Shown in pieces: positions 41,929 through 50,961 of a stretch of 64,000 nt of DNA (its first letter is position 1; each line of letters begins with the position of its first letter). Under the pieces are notes generated by a model. That model made no database searches, was not told where the DNA came from, and worked only from the letters and a program-made list of their open reading frames with translations. Origin of the DNA: Streptomyces ureilyticus. Its GTDB lineage: Bacteria > Actinomycetota > Actinomycetes > Streptomycetales > Streptomycetaceae. The position numbers and the translations under genes were made by a program. Location of the stretch: positions 1 through 64,000 of the forward strand of contig NZ_JAAKZX010000002.1 of the NCBI RefSeq assembly GCF_011045025.1, in the 5' to 3' direction.

Positions 41929-42690
41929 TCAGCGCGGGCTCAGCGCCTCCACCTGGGCGTACGCAGGGGCGCTCCCGCCTGGCGTGCGCCCGGCCCGAAT
42001 GTCGGCGGCCGTCTCCAGCGCCGCACCCAGGGCCCGCCGGTACAGCAGCGAGCCGAGGCTCACCCTGCGCACGCCGAGGTCACCGAGCTGGGGGACGGTG
42101 GGACCGGACGGCGAGTAGAGGATGTTGAGGGGGACGTCGAGGGTGGTGGCAAGGGCGGCGATACGTGCCGGGTCGGTGAGTCCCGGCACGAACACGCCGT
42201 CGGCGCCTGCCTGTTGGTAGACGTCGAGGCGCCGGTACGTCTCCTGCTCGTCGCCGTCGCCCAGCCAGTACGTGTCCGTGCGGGCGTTCACAAAGAGGCT
42301 TGGCACGGCGACCTTCACGGCGGCGATCTTCGCGGCGTGCAGTCGCACGGACCCGAGGCCGTCCTCCAGGTTGATGCCGACGGCTCCAGCTGCGGCGAGC
42401 TCGCGCGCGACCTCGGCGACCTCGTCCGGGTCGTCGCTGTAGCCACCCTCGGCATCCACGGACAACAGATACGGCCCTTGCCCGAGCCGCAGGGCCAGAT
42501 CCAGCGTCGCGTCCCGGGTGGCGCCCGCGCCGTCGCCGTCGGGCAGTCCGGCCGCCGCGGCGACTCCAAGGCTGGTCGTCCCGATCGCCTCGAAGCCCTG
42601 CGCGGAGAGGGCCGCCGCCGAGGCGTGGTCCCAGGCGTTGGGGAGGAGAAGGGATGCGTCCCGGTGGTGGAGGTCGGCGAAAGCGGTCAT
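41929..42690 (-). CDS. Isocitrate lyase/PEP mutase superfamily protein
   Basis: 253 residues. Family motifs LLLPNAWDHASAAAL, IGTTSLGVAAAAGLPDG, LLSVDAEGGYSDDP (metal-binding D.E), GINLEDG and FVNARTDTYWLG. Members act on C-C or C-P bonds of oxalacetate-like acids; this short subclass (about 250 aa) is of unknown substrate. Its ATG overlaps the upstream DinB-like gene by 4 nt. Confidence 0.88.
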   Translation of the reverse strand: MTAFADLHHRDASLLLPNAWDHASAAALSAQGFEAIGTTSLGVAAAAGLPDGDGAGATRDATLDLALRLGQGPYLLSVDAEGGYSDDPDEVAEVARELAAAGAVGINLEDGLGSVRLHAAKIAAVKVAVPSLFVNARTDTYWLGDGDEQETYRRLDVYQQAGADGVFVPGLTDPARIAALATTLDVPLNILYSPSGPTVPQLGDLGVRRVSLGSLLYRRALGAALETAADIRAGRTPGGSAPAYAQVEALSPR

Positions 42691-43190
42691 GAGAGGTCGC
42701 CCACGGCGTCGGCGTAGTGCGTGGATTCCGTGAGGTGGAAGGCCAGCTGGCGAAAGGTCCAGCCGTCGCCGGGAGAGTGGTCGAGCTGTTCCGGGGTCAG
42801 GGCGCCGAGCCGGTTCGCCCAGATCCGGGCGAGCCGGCTCAGCCGACTGCGGGCCTCGTCGAGGTCATCCTGAGTAAACGGCGCCATGTCCGCCTCGGTG
42901 GTGCCGGTTGAGGCGTGCCAGTGGTCTGGGAGCGGTTGCTCGCCGACCAGCCTCGCCTCCAACTCGGCCAAGTGGTCAACGAGATGATCGGCGACTCGTC
43001 GAACCGCCTTGTGCGGCGTGTAGATCCGGTCGTCGACATGGGCGGGCTTCCCGTCCCAGCCGGTCCAGGTCGCCGCGAGGGCGAGGACGTGGTCGACCAT
43101 GGCGACGACGGCCTCGGCGGGGTCGCGGCCGTCGGTGACCGGCCCACCGGCGAGGATGGTCGGGGCTGGTTCCTGCGAGGAATCCGTCAT
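42687..43190 (-). CDS. DinB-like / mycothiol-dependent maleylpyruvate-isomerase-fold protein
   Basis: 167 residues, mainly helical. HKAVRRVADHLVDHLAELEARL and GWTFRQLAFHLTESTHYADAVG carry the spaced His residues of the DinB metal-binding four-helix bundle. Possibly a thiol-dependent enzyme or damage-inducible protein. First gene of a two-gene operon. Confidence 0.75.
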   Translation of the reverse strand: MTDSSQEPAPTILAGGPVTDGRDPAEAVVAMVDHVLALAATWTGWDGKPAHVDDRIYTPHKAVRRVADHLVDHLAELEARLVGEQPLPDHWHASTGTTEADMAPFTQDDLDEARSRLSRLARIWANRLGALTPEQLDHSPGDGWTFRQLAFHLTESTHYADAVGDLS

Positions 43191-43208
43191 ACGGCAACGC
43201 TAGGAGCG

Positions 43209-43252
43209 GGACGCTTCGGTACCGGCCGAAGCATTCGTACCGGGAAGCGTCC
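43209..43252. promoter_or_regulatory. Nested inverted repeats upstream of DinB-like gene
   Basis: Outer GGACGCTT (43209-43216) pairs with AAGCGTCC (43245-43252); inside it CTTCGG (43214-43219) pairs with CCGAAG (43226-43231). The cluster ends 19 bases before the gene's start, where an operator would sit. Confidence 0.45.
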
Positions 43253-43360
43253 GTACGCACGACCAAGCAGTTCCGACGGTGACAGTTGCCCTGCTCGCAA
43301 AAGCACCGTCGCACACGCAGGCGGACAAGTGCCGGATCACGGCCCACATCAGACCAGCGA

Positions 43361-43879
43361 CTACCGTGGGCGCGCCGTGAACTGGGCCCATAGGTCGACC
43401 GCCGCCTCCAAGTCCAGCGCGGCTACCCGCTCACGAGGGAAGCCGGCCGTGTGGATCAGACGGTTGGCCAGCCAGTCGGGCACGGGCTCCCGGACCGCCT
43501 CCACGCGTACGGTGATGTCCCCGGCCAGGCGGCCGAGCCGCTCCACAACATCGGAGAGCTGCACGAACTCAGGCTGCGCCACCTCGGCCTCCCGCACTCG
43601 TGCGGCTGCCTCCTCGTACACCTCCGCGTCGGCTCTGGCGCCGACAGCCCAGATCTCGCAGATCTCCACCGACTTGTCCTCGGTGACCCGATAGACGACT
43701 CGCCAGGTGTTCCGACCAACGATCAGCTTGCGATAGCCGGTCAGCTCGCCTCCCAGCGGATATCCGGCGGCCGGGTCGTCCAAGAGAAGAAGAACCTTTT
43801 TGAGCACCTTGGGCACGGCGTCGGGGCCGATACGCCGAAGATCGTCGATGGCGGCGTCCGTGAAAGTGATCTCAGACAT
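43361..43879 (-). CDS. RelE/ParE-family toxin with C-terminal extension
   Basis: 172 residues from 43879. The first 85 residues are a RelE fold: ITFTDAAIDDLRRIG, LLLLDDPAAGYPLGGELTGYRKLIVGRNTWRVVYRV and VEICEIWAVGARADAEVYEEA. RelE toxins are normally 85-100 aa; here about 85 further residues (EFVQLSDVVERLGRLAGDIT..., WLANRLIHTAGFPRE) form an extra helical region. It lies 3 bases after the antitoxin stop. RelE enzymes cleave mRNA at the ribosome. Confidence 0.88.
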   Translation of the reverse strand: MSEITFTDAAIDDLRRIGPDAVPKVLKKVLLLLDDPAAGYPLGGELTGYRKLIVGRNTWRVVYRVTEDKSVEICEIWAVGARADAEVYEEAAARVREAEVAQPEFVQLSDVVERLGRLAGDITVRVEAVREPVPDWLANRLIHTAGFPRERVAALDLEAAVDLWAQFTARPR

Positions 43880-43882
43880 GGC

Positions 43883-44191
43883 TCAGTCGTCGTCCGGCAG
43901 AGCGTCGAGGGACTCGCGTGTGTGCCCGAAGGCGGCGAGTACGTCGTCGAGCGAGGTTCGCTGCCCGGTGTCAGAGGCGCTCCGGGCCAGTACGAGCGCA
44001 AGATCGTGCAAGTCCGAGGCGGCAGCCTCCAGAGCGGCGAGCCGGTCCATTCCGACGACGGCTGCCACGGGCCGATGGCGGCGTGTGACGACCAGATCCG
44101 AGCCCTGCTCGGCTTCTGCGACAAGCTTGGCCACACCACGCTTGGATGCCTCGGTCACCGTCAGTTCGTGGGCGTCGCGCAGTATCGTCAT
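43883..44191 (-). CDS. Phd/YefM-family antitoxin
   Basis: 102 residues from ATG 44191. N-terminal Phd fold LTVTEASKRGVAKLVAEAEQGSDLVVTRRHRPVAAVVGMDRL binds DNA; the C-terminal Asp/Leu-rich tail (LDDVLAAFGHTRESLDALPDDD) neutralises the toxin. It precedes the toxin gene in the usual order and probably autorepresses through the AT-rich repeat overlapping its start. Confidence 0.92.
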   Translation of the reverse strand: MTILRDAHELTVTEASKRGVAKLVAEAEQGSDLVVTRRHRPVAAVVGMDRLAALEAAASDLHDLALVLARSASDTGQRTSLDDVLAAFGHTRESLDALPDDD

Positions 44192-44217
44192 AGAGCTAAA
44201 CTATACAGAAAACTATG
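44189..44217. promoter_or_regulatory. Toxin-antitoxin operator/promoter
   Basis: An AT-rich 29-base island in GC-rich DNA overlapping the antitoxin start: AAACTAT direct repeats at 44198-44204 and 44210-44216, flanked by inverted CATAG/CTATG ends. Typical placement for Phd autoregulation. Confidence 0.65.
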
Positions 44218-44305
44218 TAAGTCGCCGACTCGTACCTGATCACTCGTCCGCCGCTCGTCCTCGAGCGCGCGGCAACCCTCCCCGGCGCGGCGGCAACTCG
44301 AGGGC

Positions 44306-45336
44306 ATGGCATCTGCAGGACCCACACCACCAGCAACACCCACAACATCGCACCGCCGCCGCCGAGTCGCCCGCAAGCCCGTCGTGGCCCCGCTCGCGGC
44401 AGCCGCGCTACTGGCCGGTGCGTGGTACGCGACCGCCACGGCGAATCCCGCCCCGAAGGCAGCAACGACCGGGCTCGCTGTCAGCTCGCCTGGAACGGGA
44501 AGAAGTACGGCGCGTACTTCGTCGTCCACGGCGCCGGCGGCTTCGCCGACGGCCACTTCGGCGACAAGATGCAGTACGTCAGCGCCAAGGGCGCGAAGCT
44601 CAGCGGCGGTTGGAGCTGGGGCTGCAGCCACAACGAGGGCATCGCGCTGCGCGCCGAGCCCACCGGAGCGTTCACCTCCCTCTGCTTCGACGACTGGCGT
44701 TCGGGCCTGTTCGTGTCGACCGGCATAGGCGCGCCCGACAACGCGCCGGTCGTGCAGCGCGAGCAGTGCTGGGCGGGCTACTGCGGCGGCACCTTCCCGG
44801 GCCGTACCGGCGACCTCGTGAAGTCGTCCACCGGCCGCTACGCCACCGCCTTCGCCTCCCGCGGCGCCGCCTCCGCCGTCACGAACCCGGACGACGCGAG
44901 CGGCCGCGGCTGGACGGTGAAGCCGAAGACGAAGACCCACCAGGTCGCCGTCGCCTTCCTCAAGAACCGCCACACGCCCGCGGGCAAGCCGGTCTACCTC
45001 ACGAACGCCCCCGGAACCGAGCACGTCAACGTCCGCGTCGCCCCATACGGCAAGGACCGGCTCCTCGTCTCCTGGGAGTCCCTCAAGAACGCCAAGTGCG
45101 CGAACGGCACCTGCACGGGCACCTTCACCGGCACACATCTGCGCCTGATCGACTGGAACGGCACGTTCAAGACGCCGGACAAGGTCGTCAAGGCCCGTAT
45201 CACCGGTGACATCGCGGCCCTCGCGGACGGCTCCCTCACCTGGGCGTACACACCCGCCACACCGTCCTACACGAAGCCGCTCACAGGACCGTCACCGACC
45301 ACGAAGACCCTGCGGATAGCCCGTCTGGAGCGCTGA
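44306..45336 (+). pseudogene. Frameshifted and shortened secreted protein
   Basis: The first part, from ATG 44306, encodes an Arg-rich n-region and signal peptide (PVVAPLAAAALLAGAWYATATA). Near 44460 this frame turns to nonsense while another frame (open 44422-45336) carries a coherent secreted domain from CQLAWNGKKYGAYFVVHGAG through WSWGCSHNEGIALRAEP, CFDDWRSGLFVSTGIGAPD and CWAGYCGGTFPG. Related full-length proteins that I recall have about 100 more residues between signal and this block, so there was probably an internal deletion with frame loss. Six or more conserved Cys suggest a disulfide-rich extracellular protein. Confidence 0.7.
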
Positions 45337-47026
45337 ACCGAAACCGCGTCTCAGGCCCGTCGGCCCAGCGGACGCGCACCTCATACGCCCCCTCCACCTC
45401 CACGGACACCAGCGCCTGGAGCGGGAGGGGGTCCGCTTCGGCGGTGAGACGGGCGAGGGCTACGAACAAGGTCGCCTCCTCGCCCGTCACGCCCGTCAGA
45501 CCGGACGCGGACGTGCCCAACAGGCCGAAGGCCGGGAGGAGTTCAGCCCGCAGCACCTTTTGACCGTCCTGGCCCTCCCCCGTCGGCCAGCCCGTGACGC
45601 GTACCGCGGTTCCGGGAGGCGCGCCCGTCACCAGGTGCGCGCGCACCTCCACCGCACCGGATGCCATCACCAGGCTCGTGACCCGTGCACCGCTACCCGC
45701 CTCATGCCGCGACGCCACCCACCCGTCACCAACTCCCAGCGGCTCGATGCCGGTTCGGCTCGCGTCCTCGTCGACGATCACGCTGTTGTCGTACGTCTCC
45801 GAAGGCGCCGTCACTGTCGAGTACGCGAGCCGCGTGTAGTACGGGTCGTAGCGGACGTCCTCGCTGCCGTGGTTGTGGAGGCGGACCAGGCCGTCCGAAC
45901 TGGTCGACTGGAGCAGCCAGTTGGGCGGGCCGACGGGCCGCACCTCGTCCTGCAGCTCCACCGGGCCAGGCTCCTCGGGCGCCGTCCACACCTCGTGGTC
46001 CGCGGGGAGGAGCAGACCGAGGAAGCCCTTGCTCGCCCAGTACGGGGACGCTGGGCCCGAATAGCCCTGCAGGACGGCGGAGTTGGGGCCGTGCCAGCCG
46101 AGGGTGAGGAGGCCTCGGTCGTCGACGGCTCCCCGGTCGAGGAAGTAGCGCAGGGCCCCGGAGGCCAGCCGTCGCGTCTGGCCCGGCGGCAGTGGCGTAC
46201 GACCGGTGAGCGCGCCCAACCACAGTGGTGCGGTCGTCGCGAAGCGGTACGTGAGCGAGCGGCCCTGGTGCATGGGGGCGCCGTCGGCGCCGAATAGGCG
46301 GGCGTAGTCGACAAGATGGGTCGACAGCCGGTCGCCGTACAGGTCGAGCAGACGCGTGTCATCCGCGAGCCAGGCGTGCAGCACCGGGTACAGGTGCATC
46401 GCCCAGCCGTTGTAGTAGTCGAACTTGCGGCCGTCGCCGTCGGTGTACCAACCGTCGCCCACGTACCACTGCTCGATGCGCTCAAGACCGCGGTCGATCG
46501 CCGCCCGCGACGACTCGACCTCATACCCGATCTCCTCCAGGAAGCCACCGACCGTAACCGGGAACAACTCCCAGTTACAGGGCCAGGCTTCGGCGCTCAG
46601 CGCGTCCCCGAGCCAGTCCGCCGCCCGCTGCCGTACCCCGTCGTCAAGGCGGTCCCACAGAAGGGGCCGCGTCAAGCGCAGGGCAAGGGCGATCGATGCG
46701 GCCTCGACGAGGGGCTGGCTACGGTCCTCGATACGCGGCCACACGCCCGCGGTTCCGGCGGCAAGCCCGTCGGCGTACCGCGCGAGGGCCTTCTCATCAC
46801 GGCGGAAGGCCGCCAGCAGGAGCGTACGGGCGTATCCCTCCAGCCCATCGGACAGCCGCCCCGACCAGCTCTCGCGGTCGCCGGGCAGGTGATACAGCGC
46901 GCGGTCCTCGGAGGCGTAGGGCTCCACGGCGGCGAGCAGGGAGTCAGCGGCGGCCTCCCAGTGGGCGCGCGTGTAGCCGGTGTACGGGCTGAGGGTGCGA
47001 TCGTCGTCGGGGACGCCTGCGATCAT
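45281..47026 (-). CDS. DUF2264-domain protein (glycan-utilisation family)
   Basis: 581 residues from ATG 47026 (AGGAA RBS). N-terminal alpha/alpha toroid: WEAAADSLLAAVEPYASEDRALYHLP, WPRIEDRSQPLVEAASIAL, NNWELFPV-like NWELFPVTVGGF, KFDYYNGWAMH and MHQGRSLTYRFATTAPLW; C-terminal beta-sandwich. The fold recalls heparinase/unsaturated glucuronyl hydrolases, and DUF2264 genes occur with pectin/rhamnogalacturonan clusters. No signal peptide, so the action is cytoplasmic. It lies upstream-adjacent to the acetylesterase and overlaps the neighbouring pseudogene 3' end by 56 bases. Confidence 0.87.
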   Translation of the reverse strand: MIAGVPDDDRTLSPYTGYTRAHWEAAADSLLAAVEPYASEDRALYHLPGDRESWSGRLSDGLEGYARTLLLAAFRRDEKALARYADGLAAGTAGVWPRIEDRSQPLVEAASIALALRLTRPLLWDRLDDGVRQRAADWLGDALSAEAWPCNWELFPVTVGGFLEEIGYEVESSRAAIDRGLERIEQWYVGDGWYTDGDGRKFDYYNGWAMHLYPVLHAWLADDTRLLDLYGDRLSTHLVDYARLFGADGAPMHQGRSLTYRFATTAPLWLGALTGRTPLPPGQTRRLASGALRYFLDRGAVDDRGLLTLGWHGPNSAVLQGYSGPASPYWASKGFLGLLLPADHEVWTAPEEPGPVELQDEVRPVGPPNWLLQSTSSDGLVRLHNHGSEDVRYDPYYTRLAYSTVTAPSETYDNSVIVDEDASRTGIEPLGVGDGWVASRHEAGSGARVTSLVMASGAVEVRAHLVTGAPPGTAVRVTGWPTGEGQDGQKVLRAELLPAFGLLGTSASGLTGVTGEEATLFVALARLTAEADPLPLQALVSVEVEGAYEVRVRWADGPETRFRFSAPDGLSAGSSWSVTVL

Positions 47027-47106
47027 GGGTCGTGCTTCCTGTCTAGGCCAGCGGAGTGTATGCCTGGGGCGCCCCGGTTCCGGTCGGGACGCCCCAGGGT
47101 CTTGGA

Positions 47107-48189
47107 TCACCTCACGAGGCCCCTAGGGACCAGGCGCTGAGCGACCAGCTCATCGCGGACAAGGTCCGCGTAGACGGTCGCGCCATTCGCGGAGGTGTGC
47201 GTGTTGTCCCGCTTCTCGTTGTACAGGTACAGCGCCTTGGAGGCCTCGACTCCGAGCGACTCCACCAGCGCCTTGGTCTTGGCGGTCATGTCGATGAGCG
47301 GCACGCCATGCGCGGCGGCGACGGAGCGGGTGACGGCGGGATGGTCGACGCCAAGGCCGTTGACCAGGAGCGCCGTGTCGTTGTTGAGGGTGCCGTCGGC
47401 GCTGAACCAGCGGCGGACGATGGGCGTGAGCAGTACGGGCCGGCCGCCCCGTTCACGTACGCCGGCGACAAGCGTTTCGAGGTTCGTACGGTACGTCGCC
47501 TCGTCGGTCTGCTTGTCGTTGTGCGCGAGCTGGATGAGGACCAGATCGCCCTTGCGTATCAGCGGCTGGACGGTCGCGAAGAGCGCGGGATTGTCGAGGT
47601 AGCTGACCGTACTCTCCCCGGAATCCGCGTAGTTGGCGGCGGAGAGCCCCTTGCGGAGGTACTGCGGCAACTGCTGACCCCAGCCGGAGTACGGCGCGCC
47701 GGGCTGGTCACAGGAGGTGGAGTCACCGACGAGGAAGATCTGCCGGGTGTGGGGCCGGGCCGGGGTGACGCGGATACCGGCGAGCGCGGGGGCCGAGCCA
47801 CCGAGGACGAGGTCGAGGCCGGGCGTGCCATCCGGGCCAGTGGGTTCACCCTCGGGGGTGCGGACGTTCACGGTGAAGCTACGGGCCACGCGCTCGCCCG
47901 CCGCCGTGGCCGTCTCGGGGAGGAGCGTGCGGCGGGTCTCGCCGGTGATGCCGGTACTCGCCGCCGCGTCGCCGCCGCCGAGCAGGACGTGCACGTCGTA
48001 CGTGCCGGGCGCGACGTCGAAGTGGCAGACCGTCGCGGTGCAGTTCTCCAGGCCCGGGCCGTGGGCGCCCGCCCGCGCCAGAGTCCCCGCCTCCGCCGGG
48101 GCGGCGGCAGAAGCCGACGTGGCGGACAAACCCGTAGCGGCGGTCAGCGTGGCCAATACGGCGATCAGCGTGCGTCTGCGTCGTCTCAA
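47107..48189 (-). CDS. Secreted SGNH rhamnogalacturonan acetylesterase-like
   Basis: 360 residues. Arg-rich start then signal peptide ending SATSASAAA. An N-terminal beta domain (residues 45-145, GLENCTATVCHFDVAPGTYDVHV...) precedes the SGNH hydrolase: block I FLVGDSTSCD (Ser), block II Gly, block III LAHNDK (Asn) and block V DNTHTSANGA (Asp and His). This two-domain layout is that of YxiM/RhgT-like acetylesterases, which remove acetyl groups from rhamnogalacturonan. Its promoter contains a LacI-type operator at 48245. Confidence 0.88.
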   Translation of the reverse strand: MRRRRRTLIAVLATLTAATGLSATSASAAAPAEAGTLARAGAHGPGLENCTATVCHFDVAPGTYDVHVLLGGGDAAASTGITGETRRTLLPETATAAGERVARSFTVNVRTPEGEPTGPDGTPGLDLVLGGSAPALAGIRVTPARPHTRQIFLVGDSTSCDQPGAPYSGWGQQLPQYLRKGLSAANYADSGESTVSYLDNPALFATVQPLIRKGDLVLIQLAHNDKQTDEATYRTNLETLVAGVRERGGRPVLLTPIVRRWFSADGTLNNDTALLVNGLGVDHPAVTRSVAAAHGVPLIDMTAKTKALVESLGVEASKALYLYNEKRDNTHTSANGATVYADLVRDELVAQRLVPRGLVR

Positions 48190-48244
48190 CGCGGCTCCTC
48201 CAACAGGGCGGCTTCTCCTGGTCGCTGGACGGTACCCCGCGATG

Positions 48245-48256
48245 GCAAGCGCTTTC
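48245..48256. promoter_or_regulatory. LacI-type operator upstream of acetylesterase
   Basis: GCAAGCGCTTTC, 8-bp perfect core AAGCGCTT, 56 bases upstream of the acetylesterase start. It shares the AAGCGCTTTC half with the site at 12767. Confidence 0.65.
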
Positions 48257-48395
48257 TAGAGGCGTGTGACACCTCGCTTCCATACCACCGGAAGGAAGTC
48301 AGCCGTGGCTGGAAGGCGCCCTGGTGACACGTGTATCGGAGTGATCGAATCGATCGAATCGAGAGATGAGCGGCACGACCAAAAGGGAAGTCACT

Positions 48396-49376
48396 GTGAA
48401 TTCCATCTCATATCTGGACCTGTACCGGCAGTTCTCCTCGGATATCGACGCGGAGCTGAATTCCGGCATCGAGCGGCTCGGCCCCTCCTCGACCGCCGTC
48501 CAGAACGCGGTCACCGAACTCCTGCGGCACCAAACGTTCAGGTATCCCCTGCAAGTGCTGCCGCTCCTGGTGCACGGCGCCGAAACGGGAGATCCCGGAC
48601 CGGCCGTTCCCCTGTCCGCGATCCATGTGCTGTGGTGGACTTCCGCCTGCTATCTCGACGACTTGGCAGACGGGCAGGCCGCGAGCGTATCCCGCGAACT
48701 CGGCGGGAACGAGGCACTACTCGCATCGGTCATCAGCGGAAACAGCCTTCCCTTGCACATCATCCAGTCGCAGCAGGTTTCCGATTCAGTGCGAGGCGCC
48801 CTGGTGGCCGAGCTCGCGACCTGCTGGATCGTAGGCACCGAAGGGCAGTTGAACGACCTGCGCCGAGATGCCGGCGACGCTACGCGCGACTCGGTGGTCA
48901 AGACCTACCGAGGCAAATCCGGCGCACCCTTCGGCATGATCACGGCGATGGGTGCGACATTGGCCGGCTCGGAACACGAACGAATACGGATGTGGCGCGA
49001 CTTAGGTGATGTCTTCGGCATCCTGTGGCAACTGTTCAACGACCAGGAGGACATCCTCTCCGGCCGCAATGAGGACCTGCGGAACGGAACGGTCACTTAT
49101 CTCTTCGCCTGCGCCCTCGAGAACGCGTCACCTGGCTCCAAGAACCGTCTCCTGGACCTGCACGCCGCCGCGAGAAATTCCGAGGAAGCGAGGGCGGAGC
49201 TCACGGAATTCCTCCTCGCCCCCTCCACTCTTCAGCAATACCGAGCAGACCTGGACCGCTTCCGAGACAAAGCCCAACGCCTCCTCACCGAACTCGGCGG
49301 CGACGAAAACTACGTACCGGTACTGCACCGCCTGGTGGAGGAGTCAGCCGAACTGCTCCTCCACCAGACGGAGTGA
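48396..49376 (+). CDS. Polyprenyl diphosphate synthase-like (class I isoprenoid synthase)
   Basis: 326 residues from GTG 48396 (AAGGGAAG site); ATG 48366 would add ten. First Asp-rich motif YLDDLADG (DDxxD) and second LFNDQEDI (NDxxD variant) flank the helical isoprenyl synthase core; VVKTYRGKSGAPFGM carries the usual Lys before the second motif. The overall sequence diverges from GGPP/FPP synthases. No terpene cyclase, carotenoid or phytoene gene is nearby; the neighbours are glycan hydrolases. Base composition is a little less GC-rich than flanking genes (more A in first positions), hinting at transfer. Confidence 0.82.
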   Translation: MNSISYLDLYRQFSSDIDAELNSGIERLGPSSTAVQNAVTELLRHQTFRYPLQVLPLLVHGAETGDPGPAVPLSAIHVLWWTSACYLDDLADGQAASVSRELGGNEALLASVISGNSLPLHIIQSQQVSDSVRGALVAELATCWIVGTEGQLNDLRRDAGDATRDSVVKTYRGKSGAPFGMITAMGATLAGSEHERIRMWRDLGDVFGILWQLFNDQEDILSGRNEDLRNGTVTYLFACALENASPGSKNRLLDLHAAARNSEEARAELTEFLLAPSTLQQYRADLDRFRDKAQRLLTELGGDENYVPVLHRLVEESAELLLHQTE

Positions 49377-50897
49377 ACCATTCCCGGAGTCGGAGTCGGG
49401 CTCAACTGGCCGAGCCCACTGCTGGTTGGTCGCCCCATTGCAGGCGTACGTGATGATCGCGGCGGAGTCGGCGGTCGACGCGCCATTCACGTCCAGGCAC
49501 TCGCCGCTGGCGCGGGACTTCAGCGTGACGTAACCGCCGGACGTGGTGACCGACCACTGCTGGGTGGTGGCGGAGGTGGAGCAGGCCTCCTGGGTGACGG
49601 TGGAGGCGTTCTCCCGCAGGCACAGCGAGCTGTGACGGGCCATCAGCTGGACGTGGCCGTTGCCGAGGTCCTTGAACCAGTACCGCTGGTTGCCGCCTCC
49701 GTTGCAGGTCCACTGCTTGATCTGGGCGCCCGCGAGGGTCGACTGGCTGGTGACGTCCGCGCACTTGCCGCTGTGCCGGGCGGCCAGCGTCTCGTACGGG
49801 CCGCCCCGTCCGGTGATCGTCCCGGCGGCCGTGTCGATGGTGACCTCCGGATACCAGGACATGGACATCGTGGTGGAGTTGGAGAAGGTCAGCGGCAGCC
49901 ACACGTAGCGCGAGTCGTTGACCGTCCCGCCGAGGGAGTTGCCCCAGCGGTCGCCCATGTAGAGGTAGGAGGTGCCCGAACTGCCCTGCACGGGAAGGAC
50001 GTACGCGGTCTGCGAGCCGTACGTCGTCGAGTCGCCGATGTTGCGCATCGCCGTCCAGGGACCGGCCAGCGAGGTGGCCGTCGCGTACTGCTGCTGGTTC
50101 GGGTTCCAGCCCGTGGCGCCCGAAGTCAGCATGAAGTACACGCCGTTGCGCTTGAACAGGGCCGGCGCCTCGCGGTGGCCGCCGTGCCAGGGGTCGGCGA
50201 CCAGGGCGGCGATTCCGGTGTAGTCGCTGGTCAGCCGGTAGATGTGCAGGTCGTAGTTATCGCGGGCGGCGGACACCATGTAGCCGGTGCCGTCGGTGTC
50301 GGTGAAGACGGTGATGTCACGGGACATGTGCTGGCCCAGCGGACGGAAGCTGCCCTTCCACTCGTAGTCACCGTCGACGGTGTCCGAGACGGCGACGGCG
50401 GCGCGGGCCTCGTTGTAGTCGACGCCGTTCTCCTTGTGCATCCACATCACGTACTTGCCGGTGGCGGCGTTGTACATGACCTTCGGCCGCTCGATGTTGG
50501 CGGTCGCCAGCTCCGGGTCGGTGGCCTCGGTCAGGACGTGGTTGCGGAACTCCCAGTTCTTCAGGTCGGTGGAGCGGTAGGCCGACACGTACCGGAAGGT
50601 GTTGTCGGAGTTCCGGTTCTCGCCGAACCAGTAGTAGTACGAGCCGACCTTGAGGACCCCGCCGCCGTGTGCGTGCAGCGGATTGCCCGAACTGTCGGTG
50701 AACTGGGTGCCGTTGGTGATGGTCTGGGGCGCCGCCTGGACCGGGCCGGCGGTCGCGAGCGCTCCGGCGACCGCGAGAGCGAGGGCGACGAGGACGGCGT
50801 ACAGACGTCTCATCCCAGCAGGTTTCGCCCCAGCAGGTCTCGTCCCAGCACTTCTCGTTGCGGCACGTCTTATCCCAGTTGTCCCAGCAGGTGGCAT
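49344..50897 (-). CDS. Secreted GH43 glycosidase with C-terminal ricin-type lectin domain
   Basis: 517 residues from ATG 50897 (AAGGAG RBS), with an unusually long repetitive n-region before the signal peptide core LYAVLVALALAVAGALATA. The five-bladed GH43 domain has the H-A-H-G-G-G and YYYWFGENR start seen in exo-beta-1,3-galactanases (GH43 subfamily 24 type), then NIERPKVMYN, HREAPALFKRNGVYF. Residues about 385-505 are a CBM13/ricin beta-trefoil with QxW repeats (CNGGGNQRYWF, TTQQWSV, ATNQQWA). Probable target: galactan side chains of plant arabinogalactan. Its 3' end overlaps the isoprenyl synthase 3' end by 33 bases. Confidence 0.87.
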   Translation of the reverse strand: MPPAGTTGIRRAATRSAGTRPAGAKPAGMRRLYAVLVALALAVAGALATAGPVQAAPQTITNGTQFTDSSGNPLHAHGGGVLKVGSYYYWFGENRNSDNTFRYVSAYRSTDLKNWEFRNHVLTEATDPELATANIERPKVMYNAATGKYVMWMHKENGVDYNEARAAVAVSDTVDGDYEWKGSFRPLGQHMSRDITVFTDTDGTGYMVSAARDNYDLHIYRLTSDYTGIAALVADPWHGGHREAPALFKRNGVYFMLTSGATGWNPNQQQYATATSLAGPWTAMRNIGDSTTYGSQTAYVLPVQGSSGTSYLYMGDRWGNSLGGTVNDSRYVWLPLTFSNSTTMSMSWYPEVTIDTAAGTITGRGGPYETLAARHSGKCADVTSQSTLAGAQIKQWTCNGGGNQRYWFKDLGNGHVQLMARHSSLCLRENASTVTQEACSTSATTQQWSVTTSGGYVTLKSRASGECLDVNGASTADSAAIITYACNGATNQQWARPVEPDSDSGNGSLRLVEEQFG

Positions 50898-50961
50898 CTG
50901 GACACTCTCCTTCAAAACGGTGAAGTGACGTGCAAAGCCGGTCAGTTGGGGGTGGTCGCCC

